A DNA stretch of 64,000 nt from positions 37,288,143 through 37,352,142 of the forward strand of contig NC_064761.1 of NCBI RefSeq assembly GCF_011397635.1, written 5' to 3'. This DNA comes from Epinephelus fuscoguttatus (Eukaryota; Chordata; Actinopteri; Perciformes; Serranidae). The translations under genes were made by a program, and so were the position numbers. This document shows positions 1 through 12,139 of the stretch, piece after piece. Every line of letters begins with the position of its first letter. Positions within the stretch are counted from its first letter, which is position 1. The notes under the pieces were generated by a model. The model saw only the letters and a list, made by a program, of their open reading frames with translations. It had not been told where the DNA came from and ran no database searches.

Positions 1-263
1 ATAATCTTCACCCATGAGCACCACTTCTATGATTTTTGAAGCCTAAATGCAATCACCAGAAGTAAAAAGCTAACGTTAGGCTTTAAAACAAAGTACACCA
101 CTGTTGCATGACTTGATATCCCCACCACAACGAGGCTGTAAAGCCGTGTTCAGCGTTATGATGTTCTGTAGTTAAGCCACTTGTTAGCAACCGCCTTTTT
201 TAATTCACAAGTGGGGTATTTAGTGACATTTTGTTGTCGTACAACAAAACATGAAAGTGTTGT
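1..263. other. Intergenic, no gene seen
   Basis: I see no coding exon here. A short stretch at about 165-210 (gttaagccacttgttagcaa and following T-run) resembles part of the dispersed repeat that recurs near 9.8, 25.4 and 51.4 kb. The rest is unassigned. Confidence 0.5.
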
Positions 264-264
264 A

Positions 265-829
265 GGATGCATTCACACTGGGCTATTTGTTCCGCTTTAA
301 ACGAACCCTGGTCCGCTTCCACAGACAATTCGGTTCGTTTGGAGTGGTGTGAATGCTCATTCAAACTCTGGTGCGGACCAAATGAGCGAACCTTGGTCCG
401 CTTGAAAACTGACGGTTTCAGTCCACTTGCAAGTGAACCCTGGCGCTGTTCACTTAAAGTGGGAAATGCAGACGGACTATCCAGCAAAACAAAGAGAGGA
501 AGTGAACCAAAGACTGACGTAGAGCGCATTGCAGTTTGGTGTTTTTGTGGTGACCAAACTGGCTGAAGGGGACGGAAATCCGTTTTCGATGAGCTGGGTT
601 TTCTTCTTCTTCTTCTTCTTTTTTTTCCCTTCCTGGTCAGTGGTCATTTTGGGCAATACCACCACCAAACGAGCAGCTGTTGTAACTGCATGACGTTGTC
701 CAGGTGGTTTCGTCCGCTTTAAAAAGTGCAGTGTGAAACTGAACCGAACCAAATGAAGGTGTGAAATATTTCAGCATTCCCCATCCAATCGAACCGAGTC
801 CCCCGGACTATACTGGTGTGAATGCGCCC
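265..829. mobile_element. Harbinger-like inverted-repeat element, copy 1
   Basis: A 565-bp non-autonomous DNA transposon. Its left end reads GGATGCATTCACACTGG and its right end is the inverted form (GTGTGAATGCGCCC). The inside repeats motifs such as GCTTTAAACGAACCCTGGTC and is shared with copies at 5987-8340 (opposite orientation) and 10892-11584 (same orientation). A short CTT-rich tract lies at 602-626. No target duplication is clear for this copy. Assignment to PIF/Harbinger rests on copy 3, which has TAA on both sides and a Myb-like remnant. Reading frames across it look like chance frames. Confidence 0.75.
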
Positions 830-2820
830 TTTAGCTTGTGTTAACCACAGACTTTATTTCACACGACTAATCAAAAATCCATTCAAAAGATCCACTGACT
901 TTGAGACAAGGGAACCAGGAGTGCTAAAACACTAACTCATTTCCAGGTTTTAGGGCTCATTCTTGGGGCACTCTGTTGCTCAGTGGCACATGAAGCCAAA
1001 AATGTTTGACTTCTGTGTGTAAAATTACCCAGATCGTCCACTCTGCTTCCACATTGTGGGGCCCATAGAGCTGGCGCACAAGAGACTTCGGCCGGCCAAG
1101 CAGCTAACCTCTGGTTCAGCCGTCTGCCAACTTGAATGGGGATAAAAACGTTTTAACTGTGTGTGTGTCTTCTAGACTTTCAAAAATGTTATTGTACCTA
1201 AAGGATTAAATCCGGATAGTGATACGAGTCATTTTGTGGGAGTCAAAAAAAAAAAAAAAAAGAAGTACCCACTGATTTTTTTTTGGGCCCAGTGGCATGA
1301 TGGACCCAGAAGTTGTAATTCCATTGTTTGTCCACTATAGAAACTACCTTCAAAGCCCAGCGTTCTTCCTGGGGGCTTCTTACAAAGAACTTACATTGAT
1401 TCTCTTTAGTAACCTATACCTACCTACGATTGCTGACACACTACCTTTGTGCTGTAAATCTTGCCTTCATTTTCCCGTGAGATCATACCTAGTGGCAAAC
1501 AGAATTTTCATCGTCAAAGTGAGGCTTGTAGAGATCCAACTGCAGATGCTTTATGTTTCAACAGCACTGTGTTTAATGTGTGGTTAGATTAAGACGTAAA
1601 AAAACATTTGATTATGGTTAGGAAAAGACCATGTTTTGGCTTAAAATTCCTGCTTTGAGGGGCACAATCCTGGCAGGAAAAGCAGCAATGTCTTGGTTAA
1701 AAACAAAAACCTTTTTGCCTAAAAAGCTGTTCGAAAAATGCGACAGGTTGCTGCAAAACGCTGACGTTTGGTGGCTGAAAAGCACCATCCCTTCTACCTT
1801 ATATTTTATTTCTTTTACCTTTATTTAACCAACCTTCTGATGACAAAGTCGGCTCATATACCTTTTCACTTTAGAAATGTTAATATGGACCGTATGAAAT
1901 GTGAACATGTAACATATTTTATTATATTGCCAACATTTTTTTTTCTGTCGACTGGGCCCCATTTCCTCTTTTTCCTCTTTTATTTCTGAAGCAATTCTTC
2001 ATCTGCAGTGATAACAGTAACAAAACTGAAATAATGGCTCGTAGACCTGCCATGTTTAGTAAGATTCCCCATTGATTTTAACTGTGTTTATGCCACTTCT
2101 TGTTGCCTAAACCTCCTTTCAGATTGGTTATTTTTTCAATAAACATTAGGCACCATTCAAACAGACAACTCAAGCATTCAGAAGAATGCTCATGTTGTCT
2201 GTTGACACAAGGCCTGTGTTGTGAGCCAAACACAGGTCGCTTGTTTTCTTGAAATGGCTAAATTGAGCTTAACACCTTCCAAAGGTTTCTGCAACAGTGA
2301 CAGTAAGGAATGTTTGGCCATCAGCTGTTCTGACTGTTTACACTGCTCTTATTTCATATTGGTGTCTTGGTTTCACTGAAGCAGAGGTAAGTCTCACCAC
2401 ATGGATATTTTGGGGTTTAGGGGACTTTTATGTTGTGTAGTTTGGAGGTAATTTCTTACCGCAACACCATTCTTCATTATAAACCTTCAATATCCTCATT
2501 TCCCACTGTATCAGTGTGACAGTCCAGCTTTTCCCAGTCTTAACTCTAAATACAGTGTCTTCTTCTGTGATTTGGTTCACACCTCTTCAGCCGGGTGAGT
2601 ATTTGTTCATTGTGTAGACGTGACATTCTCAAAGCTGCCATTGTGTTTAATGCAGCAGAAGAAAAAAAAAACCTTACCTGTAAGGTATTTAAATGCAGAG
2701 GCCATTAATATAAAAACACAGAAATATGTAAAATAAATAAATGTAGTTGTACAAAAATGTAGAAATAAATTTAAGATATTTAAGTCCTGTAACATTATGA
2801 ACTTTTATCTGTTTGTGCAT
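830..2820. other. Intergenic, no gene recognised
   Basis: No exon with believable splice sites and protein similarity is visible. There is an A-run at 1245-1261 and one AATAAA near 2139, which could belong to an unseen transcript or be chance. The short open frames in this stretch have low-complexity, intron-like composition. Confidence 0.4.
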
Positions 2821-3245
2821 ATATAGATTTATTTCCAGATTTATTTATTTTCTTCTTTATTTATACAGTTATTTATTTGTCCATTCATTTAATTAATTTA
2901 TTTATCTACATTTTTATTCATTCATTTCTGTATTTATTTATACATTTTTACTTTTTATTACTATGTTTATACATACATTTATTTCTTTATTCCTGTATTT
3001 ATTTATACATGTTTACTTCTTATTTCTGTATTTATTCATACATTTAGTTTTTATTCTTGTATTTATTTATACATTTTTATTTCTTATTTCTGTATTTATT
3101 CATACATTTAGTTTTTTTTCCTGTATTTATTTATACATTTTTATTTCTTATTCCTGTATTTATTCATACATTATTTCTTTATTACTGTATTTATTCATAC
3201 ATTTAGTTTTTATTCCTGTATTTATTGATACACTTATTTATTAAT
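2821..3245. repeat. AT-rich minisatellite
   Basis: Degenerate tandem repeats built on TATTTATTTATACATTT, with units such as TTCTTATTTCTGTATTTATT repeated about every 45-55 bp and a simpler ATTTATTT section at the left. The apparent 93-codon frame across it is only a translation of the repeat. Confidence 0.85.
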
Positions 3246-5080
3246 AGATACTGGTAATCAGGAATCCTTGAAACTGTGAGATTACGTTAGACCTTCTTCT
3301 GTTTGTATATACATATTTATTCTAAGGTGAGTCAGCCGGAGGTTAAGTCATATTAAAATCACTATCAGTTGTTGAATGTGTTCCTAAACTGGCTTGTTTC
3401 AGTGTCTTTTCAACAGAAACCTCTAAAGTACTGCTGCAGACCAAGAGCAGTTTGGAGATGTGACATGTGTTTACATGTATGTCGGAGAGGCCGTTAGGGG
3501 AGCATCTTAAACGGATTTGTTTAGGCAAATGAGACGGCAGGATGTTGATGTAGCTGCAGAGATGACTATCACCACAGCAGTTGCTCTTTGACCCCTAGCT
3601 AAAGTAAATGGCCAGCAGCCTCTGGGCAACACCGTACATGTCAGTGCTGGACTCATTAGATAGATCAGTACATTTTGTTTTAACTCCTTAACAGTTTTCA
3701 TCAATTGTAGTTGTTTGCTAACATCCTAAAAATTTCAAAAGTATCTGCGTAGAACTACTTCATAGTGTATAAACTATTTATTGAATGAATTTAATAGGCC
3801 TCAATATCACTTCAAAAATAAAATTCTCTAAAGAAAAATTTCCTCCTGCTTCCTGTTCCGCACTGATGTACAACTCCCTGCGATGTAACTTTGCCCGGGA
3901 AATGTTAAGATATTGTTTCATCTGATTTTGCAGGGAATTAGACTTGGGGACAGGCGTTGATAATAACTATACAGAAATAGCCATCTCACTGATGGTCTTG
4001 TTTGCTTATGTAGCTCACAAAGTGGCATCAGTATTAAAAGAGGCTCTCATACCTGTTAAAAACTCCTTGTAGCTGCTTTAAATTAATTTCTAATGAATTT
4101 GTAGGTTGTGTTCACAAATGTGTTTAAAATACGACCACACAGGAATCCTAAATTATCACTACATTGTTGTATTTTACCATGAAAGACAATAATGTCGATG
4201 TAAAACAAGCTGTACTGGATTCAGTCAGTTAGATCCAGTTCATTTTAGTTGGACTGAGCTGAAGTGGAACAGAGTAGAACCAGTGACGCGATGAGCCCAC
4301 GAGGCAATCATGAAAATATGTGTCCTCGTGTTATCTGTAAACAGCATCACCCACAGGCGTAGTCCTGTAAAGAGTACCTCACTGGTTCACTGCGACTTGT
4401 TTACTTTTATTGCTAAGTGAGGAATTTCTTGTGTCACCAGGTGCGAGGGACCATTTCTTGGTCATCCTGCAACACGTCAGACTTGTATAAATGTTCAACT
4501 CCAGTTGTTTCACAGCCCCTGAATATGGCTGCTGATTGAGAAGTTTTAGTTTGTGTGAATAAGCAAACATAGCATTTCTTTCAAGTCTGCTGCTCTTTGG
4601 GGGGACAATTAATTACACCAAAGATTTGTTGAGTCAGTTTTTAGATTTCATGACTTATAGAAAATTGTTCTCTGCTAATAATTAAAAGATTTAAGCAAAA
4701 CAAATCGCATGAGGTTGCCTCTGTATATTTAACTCACTTTATTTCCATAAGTTATTCATAGCTGTTGTCTACAGAGAAAAGTTGTGCTTATGGTTTAGGA
4801 CAGCAGTATTATTCATTAGAAACCCCCTTCATTATACAGAAACATCACTGGCTGCTGGTTGCCCTCCTGTCGTCCCCAGTAAAGCAGCAGACTGGAGGCT
4901 CGCTCAGACCCCATGGACATGGTAATGTGAGGAATGCGGCCATTTCCTCCTTTGCAGGAAAACAAAAGGAGCTGCTGGAGCGCCTAGCTTGTCCCACCTC
5001 ACACAACAAGGCTGCCGCTCCCAGATCACAGTCTGCATTGTGTTGACCCAGTCAGCCTGGGACACACCACTAACAGGTCT
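3246..5080. other. Intergenic, no gene recognised
   Basis: Mostly unique-looking AT-rich sequence. I found no exon, RNA gene or clear transposon end in it. Confidence 0.4.
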
Positions 5081-5350
5081 GAAATCAGAATCACAATCAG
5101 CTTTATAGGCCACAGATGTGTGGTAAAAAGAAATAGACATAACAGCTAAGAACAAGGACAGTAAAGCTGGAAAAATAAAGTTATTGAAGTGACAGGGCTT
5201 TTATGTAAACATATATGTGAAAAAGGTATATGCCGTATAAATTATAGAAATAAAAAAACCAATGACCTGGAATGAAAATAAAATAAACATAAGTCAAGTG
5301 CTCTGTCAGTTGTAAACTATACAAATAGTGCAATTTCTTCAAGAAGTCAA
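5081..5350. repeat. Teleost LINE/SINE tail-like repeat
   Basis: Contains AATCAGAATCACAATCAGCT followed by TTATAGGCCA. This matches the very common fish repeat tail AATCAGAATCAGCTTTATTGGCC that I know from LINE-mobilised elements. The rest of the element is decayed, and the family is not certain. Confidence 0.5.
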
Positions 5351-5985
5351 ACAGGACAGTGTTTCATAAAGCTGAAATGTGCTAACATGTTGTTAAGTGT
5401 GCTGGTTGAGTCTTGAGTTAAGTCTTTGACATTCTTCCCAACCAACTGATCACACCAGTGGTCGTACCTGCCCCATAGGTGTCTGCAGTGTATTTTTGGG
5501 GCAAAAGAAAGGAAAATTGCGGTCCCAACTGACAGTAGCTTGGCAATTTAAAAATGGCAGGTTCATGCATGATGTCTTGTGTTGTGCAAGTGACAACTCT
5601 AGTGACAGCTGCAGTGTTTCCCTCTAGTATCGGCTCAGATCGCCTGAAACTTCAAGTGAGGTGGTACCAAAGAAACTAGCAGGTACGAGGTCCTATCCAT
5701 AGCTTTGCAAAATAGAAAACCAGAACAGTGAGTTGAGTCGAGTAGAGCCACGCTTGCTTAGGTTCTTCCAACAGAGCCCAGCTAGCTGTTTCTTCTCTCC
5801 AGTCTTTAAGCTAAGCCAGAGGTTTACGAACTGTGAGGTGCACCTCATCACCAAAGACTCAGGGGGAGTTGAAGGGGTGAGGTGTGGAGGAAGAGACGTG
5901 AGGTACAGTGTGTTGAAAAGGACAGATGCCTGACAGAGCTGACCAACTCTATCAGCAGCAGCAGACGCAGAGAGGCAAGAGACGT
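5351..5985. other. Intergenic, no gene recognised
   Basis: A 120-codon frame on the - strand and a 163-codon frame on the + strand cross into the transposon at 5987. Neither shows a known protein pattern and both look like chance frames. Confidence 0.4.
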
Positions 5986-6389
5986 AGGGCGCATTCACTC
6001 CAGGATAGTTCGGGGGACTCTGTTTGATTGGGCGAGGAATGCCAAAAAATTTCACACCGTCATTTGGTTCAGTTCACTTTCACACTGCACTTTTTTAAAG
6101 CGGAACAAACCGCCTGGACAACATCACGTGGTTACAACAGCTGCTCGTTTGGGGGCGGTATTGCCTGAAATGACCACTGACCAGGAAGACAAAAAGCATG
6201 AGGAAGAAAATAACCTGACTCATCGATTGGCCAGGACCGAAAACAGAAATCCATCCCCTTCAGCCGGCTTGGTCACCACAAAAACAATGCACTGTGCCCT
6301 ACGTCACTTCCTCTCTTTGGTTCACGCCCTCTCTTTGGTTTGCTGGATAGTCCATTTGCATTTCCCACTGTAAGCGAACCGCACCAGGG

Positions 6390-8175
6390 TAGAGCTTAGA
6401 TCGGGCCCAAAAAATCCAGCCCGACCCGGCCCGAGCCCGTGCACGTTATGTCCGGGACCGCCTGTCCGTCCAATTAACTGTAATTATGGGCCCGAGCCCG
6501 ATTTAAACCCGACATTTTTCAAGTTGGCTGTTATAATTAAGAGTATTAAACCACAAGTCTTGTTATTTGAATGACAGAAACATAGGATCTTAATGAATGG
6601 CGCAACACGGAAGCATGATTATGTAATAAAACAGGTGTTTATTTTAGGATCCAGGTGGTGAAGGGCTGTGTGCGCACAATGTGGCAACATTGTAACTGAG
6701 GGCCGAATTCACAAAAGGATTGCGTGGCTTTTGCGGCCGCTAAACCGGTGAAAGCAAACACATACCGTCTAATTCACAAAGCACGAGCAGAGGGTGAAAT
6801 GCTCCACTAACTGCGCTGCCAAGCAGATTTCTATGCAAATGAGCCTCATTGATAAACAACGTCTAATTCACTAACACCAGCGCTAATAGCCACACGCATT
6901 TTGAGTGAAGTAAGTAACGTCTTTAGAAAGCTGGTGCAAACTGGGCGCTCCTCTGTGGAAGCCTCTCGCCCAGACTTTCCAGTGATCGTGGCAGCAGTGA
7001 TCGTCTGTTAAATCAGTCTGTAAATATTTTGACATTATTATTATAATCATTATTACTTTAATGGCATCCGAAGATAGTGATGCGTTGAACAGGTGACAGT
7101 CTGCGGCCGTTCTCAAAACGCACTTCTGTCACGCACTTCAAAAGCAACTTTTACGAAACGGGGGAAACAAACTTGAACAAAAACGGTTCCATAATTCATA
7201 TTAAATTCAAAAGATAACGAAAAAACAGCTACAAGTGAGAGGGAATAGTGATAAAGTGGTCAAACTTGGTCAAATCCACAGCCTCAACCCATCCGACACT
7301 GTTAGACTGACTCACCAGCAGACATCACTACATGAGGGTACACAGTATTCAGTACTTTGCCAGACAAAGTCTGCCATTGTTCTGCCACGGTGTTCTTGGT
7401 GCAAAGCCAGTATTTATACTTTGCCATGTGTGGCTTATTGCAATCAGGGGGAAATCAGGGGCAAACTGCACTCAGCTGCCAAACTTTGTGGGCGTGTTTG
7501 CGCTGGTAGCCTATATCATTAGCGCAATATCCTTTGTGAATAGGACGTTAAGACGGAGCAAACTGCGGGTGCAAATAAAGTGCAATTTAATCAGCGGCCG
7601 CAGTTCATTCTTTGTGAATTCGGCCCTAAGTTTGTTGTAACTTTAGGCTATGTGTCATACAAAGTGTGGGTTAATTTTATTTTTTATAATACTGTAGGCG
7701 GACGTGTGAAGAAGATGACGCAGTTATTCTGCAATTAAACCACCGTTTATTACTGAACAGTACAGGTTACTGTTGGCCGTAACCACGCCAAAACAACCAA
7801 CAAACAACAACTTAGCTGTAACTCCATCTGTGCACTCCTGCTCTCTCCTCCAGCTCGCTCTTACACACACCAGCACGCACACTCACACAGCCCTCCTCAT
7901 CCCCGTCACACTCGCACCCCGCACCTCATTCAATCCCAAACATGCCATTAACTCACAGAACATTGACATTATAACAGAACATTTACTGCAGGGTCGCTAC
8001 AATACATAGCCTATAACATTATCAAATCATAGCTTTAAAAAAAACAAACAAAAAAAACACGTCATATCTGACCGGCCCGGCTTGGGCCCGTCAGAGGGAG
8101 GGGGGCTCCCAGCCCGACCCGGCTTGGGCCTGCGGCCCGGGTCAGGCCGGGCTCGGGCAGAGAATATAAGCTCTA
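6390..8175. mobile_element. hAT-type element inside Harbinger-like copy 2
   Basis: Begins TAGAGCTTA and ends TAAGCTCTA, a perfect 9-bp inverted terminus. The 8-bp sequence CACCAGGG stands on both sides (6382-6389 and 8176-8183), an exact target duplication of the length made by hAT transposases. Sub-terminal parts are GC-rich (GGGCCC..CCCGACCCGGCCCGAGCCCG-like blocks at both ends, inverted). A second element sits inside it at about 6700-7626. No transposase is seen, so it is non-autonomous. A shorter relative lies at 32014-32664. Confidence 0.88.
6700..7626. mobile_element. Innermost nested element with long terminal inverted repeats
   Basis: Left end GGGCCGAATTCACAAAAGG and right end TTTGTGAATTCGGCCC are inverted copies, and GCGGCCGC occurs inside both arms (near 6734 and 7594). 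The inverted arms continue inwards imperfectly (for example the GCGCTAAT and ATTAGCGC blocks near 6880 and 7520). The flanks are TGA on the left and TAA on the right, close to the TNA duplication of PIF/Harbinger elements. The open frames of 95-102 codons near 7235-7640 show no known domain. Confidence 0.75.
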
Positions 8176-8341
8176 CACCAGGGTTCACTTGCAAGTGAAC
8201 CGAGACCCCCAGTTTCGCTCGTTTGGTCCGCAGCAGTGGTCGAATGAGCGTTCACACCACTCCAAACGAACTGAACTATCCATGGAAGCAGACCCGGGTT
8301 TGTTTAAAGCGTACCAAATAGCACCAGTGTGAATGCGCCCT

Positions 8342-9370
8342 AAAAAATCCTGATTCCCGCAGGTTACGCGTTTGTGAAAAACAGCATACTCTCTCCTTTG
8401 TAATCATAACTAAACAAATCTAAACACAGCGAAATGAAACACGTGTTCTTAGATTCAGTGTAAGTTGCACTGAGAATCATCACGTTTGCGTCAGTATCTA
8501 AGTGATTCAGTAATAGTTATCTGTACATTTATGGTTATTTTGTAAAATGCAAAACCACACAAAGGCACAGCTAATGACACCTGACTTAAGCTCCATAGTA
8601 ATGTACAACTATTCAAGCAGTAGCCTATCAGTCTTTGCATCTAACCCTATACTATATACACATATTCCCTAAAATGACTAACTCTTCCTTTCGGAGAAGA
8701 TCCATTTCTTTCTCTTCTTCTCATTTCACTTCTGAAGTAAAATGTTTTCCCAGAACATCAGGAAATGTTTATGATATTGACGTAATTGTGTGGGTTGCAC
8801 AAACACACCTGAAAAATATTAAACTGGTTCTCACTGAATAGATTTCATTTCCCGGGAATGAAACCAGTCAGTCACACTCAGGTGTTTGACGATAAACCTG
8901 CTGCGGTTGGCACTGAGTGAAGTCGTGAATAAGAATAATGTTAACATGTAGCAACAAGTTTAGTACTGATTCATTTTTTCTGATCATTTTGTATTTTCCC
9001 ATAAACAGAACATGACACCCTAGGTATCAGAAAATGATCATAAATGACATCCTGTTCATCAGTTTTATTTCTTCTGGTCAGCCTGCCAGCAAGCCACACC
9101 AAACAGATCCCACATATTGACGACATATTTATTCACAGTGTAAATGACACGTGTGAGTCATGTTGGCTGAAGATGACACAGCTCAACAGAAATGCTTTGT
9201 GAGGTCCATTAAACTTGACTGAATGACATAACGCAGGGCTTATGTGAGATTAATGTAGCCCATTGTTGCTGATATCTTTATTTTGTCTTCATCAAATCTT
9301 TAAAAAAAATACTTTTGGGAAACACACTTATTCAATTTCTTGCTGATTAGATAAGAAAATTGATACCACT
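8342..9370. other. Intergenic, no gene recognised
   Basis: AT-rich unique-looking sequence. No exon or complete mobile element was recognised. Confidence 0.4.
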
Positions 9371-9384
9371 GTTATATCGTTACA

Positions 9385-10110
9385 AAGCTACAGTCGGTTA
9401 GCTTAGCTTAGCATAAAGCTTAGCTTAGCATAAAGACTGGAAGCAGGGGGAAACAGTTAGCCTGACTCCGTCAACATGTTGATGTAATTAACACCTTATG
9501 TCTCACTTTTTTTTAAAAAAAATCTGTACAAAAACAGAAGTGTAAGAAAGACAAATTGTGGTTTCAAGTGGTTTTATGTGCCAAATTATTTCTTGGCCTG
9601 GGACAATAGAGAGGTGCAGAAATAAGTCCTAAATCCTGGAAATGAGTTAGCATGTTTGCACTCCCGTCTCCCTCGTCTTAAAGTCAAAGGGTTTTTGGTT
9701 AGATGTCTGAAATATGGTCTGTGGTTCACACAAGATGAGAAGAGACTTTCACGTTTCATTCTAAGACGTAAAATACGTCAGTAAATACCACACTCGTGAA
9801 TTTTGAAGCTTTCGTGCATCCTTACAAGGCAGTTGCTAACAAATGGCTAAATGAGACCAACACGGCTGTGCAGTCTTGTTGTGACGGCGATGTCGAAGTC
9901 ATGCAACTGTGTGTAGTTCATTTATTGAGTAACATTAGCTTCTTCCCTCTGGCGATTGCCTTTACATGACGATTGTTTTGCTGAACATAAACAGATCTTA
10001 TCTTCTGCAATAACCCAAAATCCAATGGAAAAATCCCATTGGCTTTTTGTCGAGGGAACCAGGGCATTTCCTGGTCAGCCTACCAAAAGACGTTGACCCT
10101 GCAGCACTCA
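9385..10110. repeat. Dispersed teleost repeat with TTAGCTTAGCATAAAG tandem start
   Basis: Starts with two tandem copies of GCTTAGCTTAGCATAAAG, followed by GACTGGAAGCAGGGGGAAAC, a high-copy fish repeat that I recognise. The later part (about 9770-10070: GTTGCTAACAAATGGCTAAA, then AATCCAATGGAAAAATCCCA) recurs near 25330-25690 and 51395-51640. The middle part (9575-9680) recurs at 10685-10800. It is a mobile-element remnant of unclear class. Confidence 0.6.
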
Positions 10111-10891
10111 ACCAGTAGCTACGTTTACATGCATAATTAAGTCGAGCGATGGTTAAAGCTCGACTAGGCCACTTAATTGCGCTACTGTCCTTGTCCCAGT
10201 ATACAAGCACGGTTTTTTTCCGGTTGACCTATTACGTCACAGATCAAATTGAGCATCATCCAACTGTTTCTAGGTCAAAGCTTGGGGTGGAAACAGAGAA
10301 GCATGTTCAGAGCACCTTGGTTAGTTTGGGTCCAATTGACTATATGCAGAAGCAATTTGACTCCCAGTCACATTATCTGGGTGTGTTAGATCAACTTTGG
10401 GAAATTCAATTTAGTACAATTTCAGTTGCCTCTTTTGCTCTCCACACACTCTGTTTGCCTACATTCAGGGTGTCTACAGGTACTAGTCGCTTAAATTTCA
10501 TGCTTTTTAAAATCTTTCAAGGTAATATTCACCAAATTTAAGACTGGTTTTAAGCAAATCTTTTCCTTATTTAAGCATTGCAGGTAAGTGTAAGGGTGAG
10601 TTGTATATATGTGATTCTGTGTAGCAGCAGGTTTTATGCAGAATTTCTTGTTGTTAGAGAGAATTAGATTAGTCTGTGGTCTCAGTTTTTATGTGCCGAA
10701 TTGTTTCTTGGCCAGGGGCAATAGAGTGGTGCAAGAATGAGTCCTAAAACCTGGAGATGACTTAGCATTTTAGCACTTCCAGTTCCCTCATCAACAGGTA
10801 AGTGCAAGTCTGAATTATAAAGTTCAGATGCAGGTTTAAAGATACAAAAATGTGGACGTTCACACAGAAGAGCTTGACTCATTTTGACTAA
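10111..10891. repeat. Fragments of dispersed repeats
   Basis: At 10468-10482 is CAGGGTGTCTACAGG, the exact terminus of the inverted-repeat element at 41649-42075; only this end is present. At 10685-10800 is a second copy of the repeat seen at 9575-9680. The 130-codon + frame at 10149-10541 runs through this repeat and shows no domain. Confidence 0.5.
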
Positions 10892-11584
10892 GGACGCATT
10901 CACGCTGGCGCTATTTGGTATGCTTTAAACAAACCCTGGTCTGCTTCAACGGATAGTGTGGTTTGTTTGAAGTGGTGTGAACACTCATTGGAACTCTGGT
11001 GTGGACCAAACGAGTGAACCCTGGTCCACTTGAAAACTGGGAGTCTCAGTTCACTTGCAAATCCCTGGTGCGGTTCGTTTACGGTGGGAAATGCAAACCG
11101 ACTATCCAGCAAACCAAAGAGAGGAAGTGAACCAAAGAGAGGAAGTGATGTAGAGCGCAGTGCAGTTTGGGGTAGAAAAAATACCAAAACCAACAGCGCG
11201 AACCGGGAGAATCAGAGGTAAAAAAAGAAAAAGTTGGAAAATGTCTCCTGGGCAGACATGGAGTAGTGAGGAAGAGCAGGCATATAAAATTGGTGTTGCT
11301 CCATTGCTTTTGTTCGAGGGGATGGATTTCCATTTTCGGTCCGGGCCAATCAATGAGCCGGGTTTTCTTCTTCCTCATGCTTTTTCCCTTCCTAGTCAGT
11401 GGTCGTTTTGGGCAATACCACCCCCAAACGAGCAGCTGTTGTAACTGCGCGACGTTGTCCAGGCGGTTTGGTCCGCTTTAAAAGTGCAGTGTGAAAGTGA
11501 ACTGAACCAAATGAAGGTGTGAAATTTTTCATTCCCCACCCAATTGAACTGAGTCCCCCGGACTATCCCAGTGTGAATGCGCCC
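10892..11584. mobile_element. PIF/Harbinger-like element, copy 3
   Basis: Left end GGACGCATTCACGCTGG, right end CCCAGTGTGAATGCGCCC, with TAA directly on both sides (10889-10891 and 11585-11587), the 3-bp duplication typical of PIF/Harbinger. Compared with copy 1 it has about 130 extra bases at 11180-11310. In the + frame these read a basic stretch followed by MSPGQTWSSEEEQ, which resembles the start of a Myb/SANT-like domain as found in the DNA-binding partner protein of Harbinger transposons. It is probably a deletion derivative closer to the autonomous parent. Confidence 0.8.
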
Positions 11585-11589
11585 TAAAA

Positions 11590-12130
11590 ATAAACGATGG
11601 ATAAATTAGATTAGATACATTTTTTGTGGCAATTGAGACCACACAAATTAAATTTCAAGTGTAATTAGGTTCATTTTGTCTACTCAAAATAGATTTTAAG
11701 ACTATGTGATGACTTTTGAGGTCTGATATATTTTTAAAAATGGATTTAGGACATTAAGAACCTCAAGACACGCTGTACATGCAACCAAAGCCTGCTCAAA
11801 TGTGAGTAGTCAATACTTCTCAGACCACAAACTGAAAACAGAACACTTCTGATACCAGAATATTGTCCCGTAAGAAAATATCACGCTTCTTATTAAAGTC
11901 AAGTAAGCGAATGAGCAAACTGTCCAACTAATCCTTGAGCAAGCTGTAGTGCTGTACATTATAAAACCCTGGTCCATAAAGCAACAACACAATGAAAGGT
12001 GTTTTAAACCTCTTGCCTATTGTGTCGACTCAGATGAATCCTGAAATGACAAAACCTGTAGATTCTTATCAGTTGTTTAGGTAATCAGCATTCTTCAGCA
12101 ACTGTTGGACTTCAACTGCCATGCAAATCA
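11590..12130. other. Intergenic, no gene recognised
   Basis: AT-rich sequence without an exon or a clear element. Confidence 0.4.
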
Positions 12131-12139
12131 GCAGGTGTA

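Larger units (their letters stand above)
5987..8340. mobile_element. Harbinger-like element, copy 2, split by nested insertions
   Basis: Left end GGGCGCATTCACTCCAGG and right end CCAGTGTGAATGCGCCC are inverted relative to each other. The interior matches copies 1 and 3 in reverse orientation. The element is interrupted at 6390-8175 by a hAT-type insertion whose 8-bp target duplication is taken from this element's own sequence. Without the insertion it would be about 560 bp. TAA follows the right end, and the left flank is GTA. Confidence 0.8.

Noticed and set aside
2963-3244. 93-codon frame rich in Phe, Ile and Tyr, looking like a membrane protein
   Set aside because: It is only the translation of the AT-rich tandem repeat.
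5882-6373. 163-codon + strand frame
   Set aside because: It runs across the border and interior of the Harbinger-like copy 2; the same interior in copies 1 and 3 is not open in a matching way.
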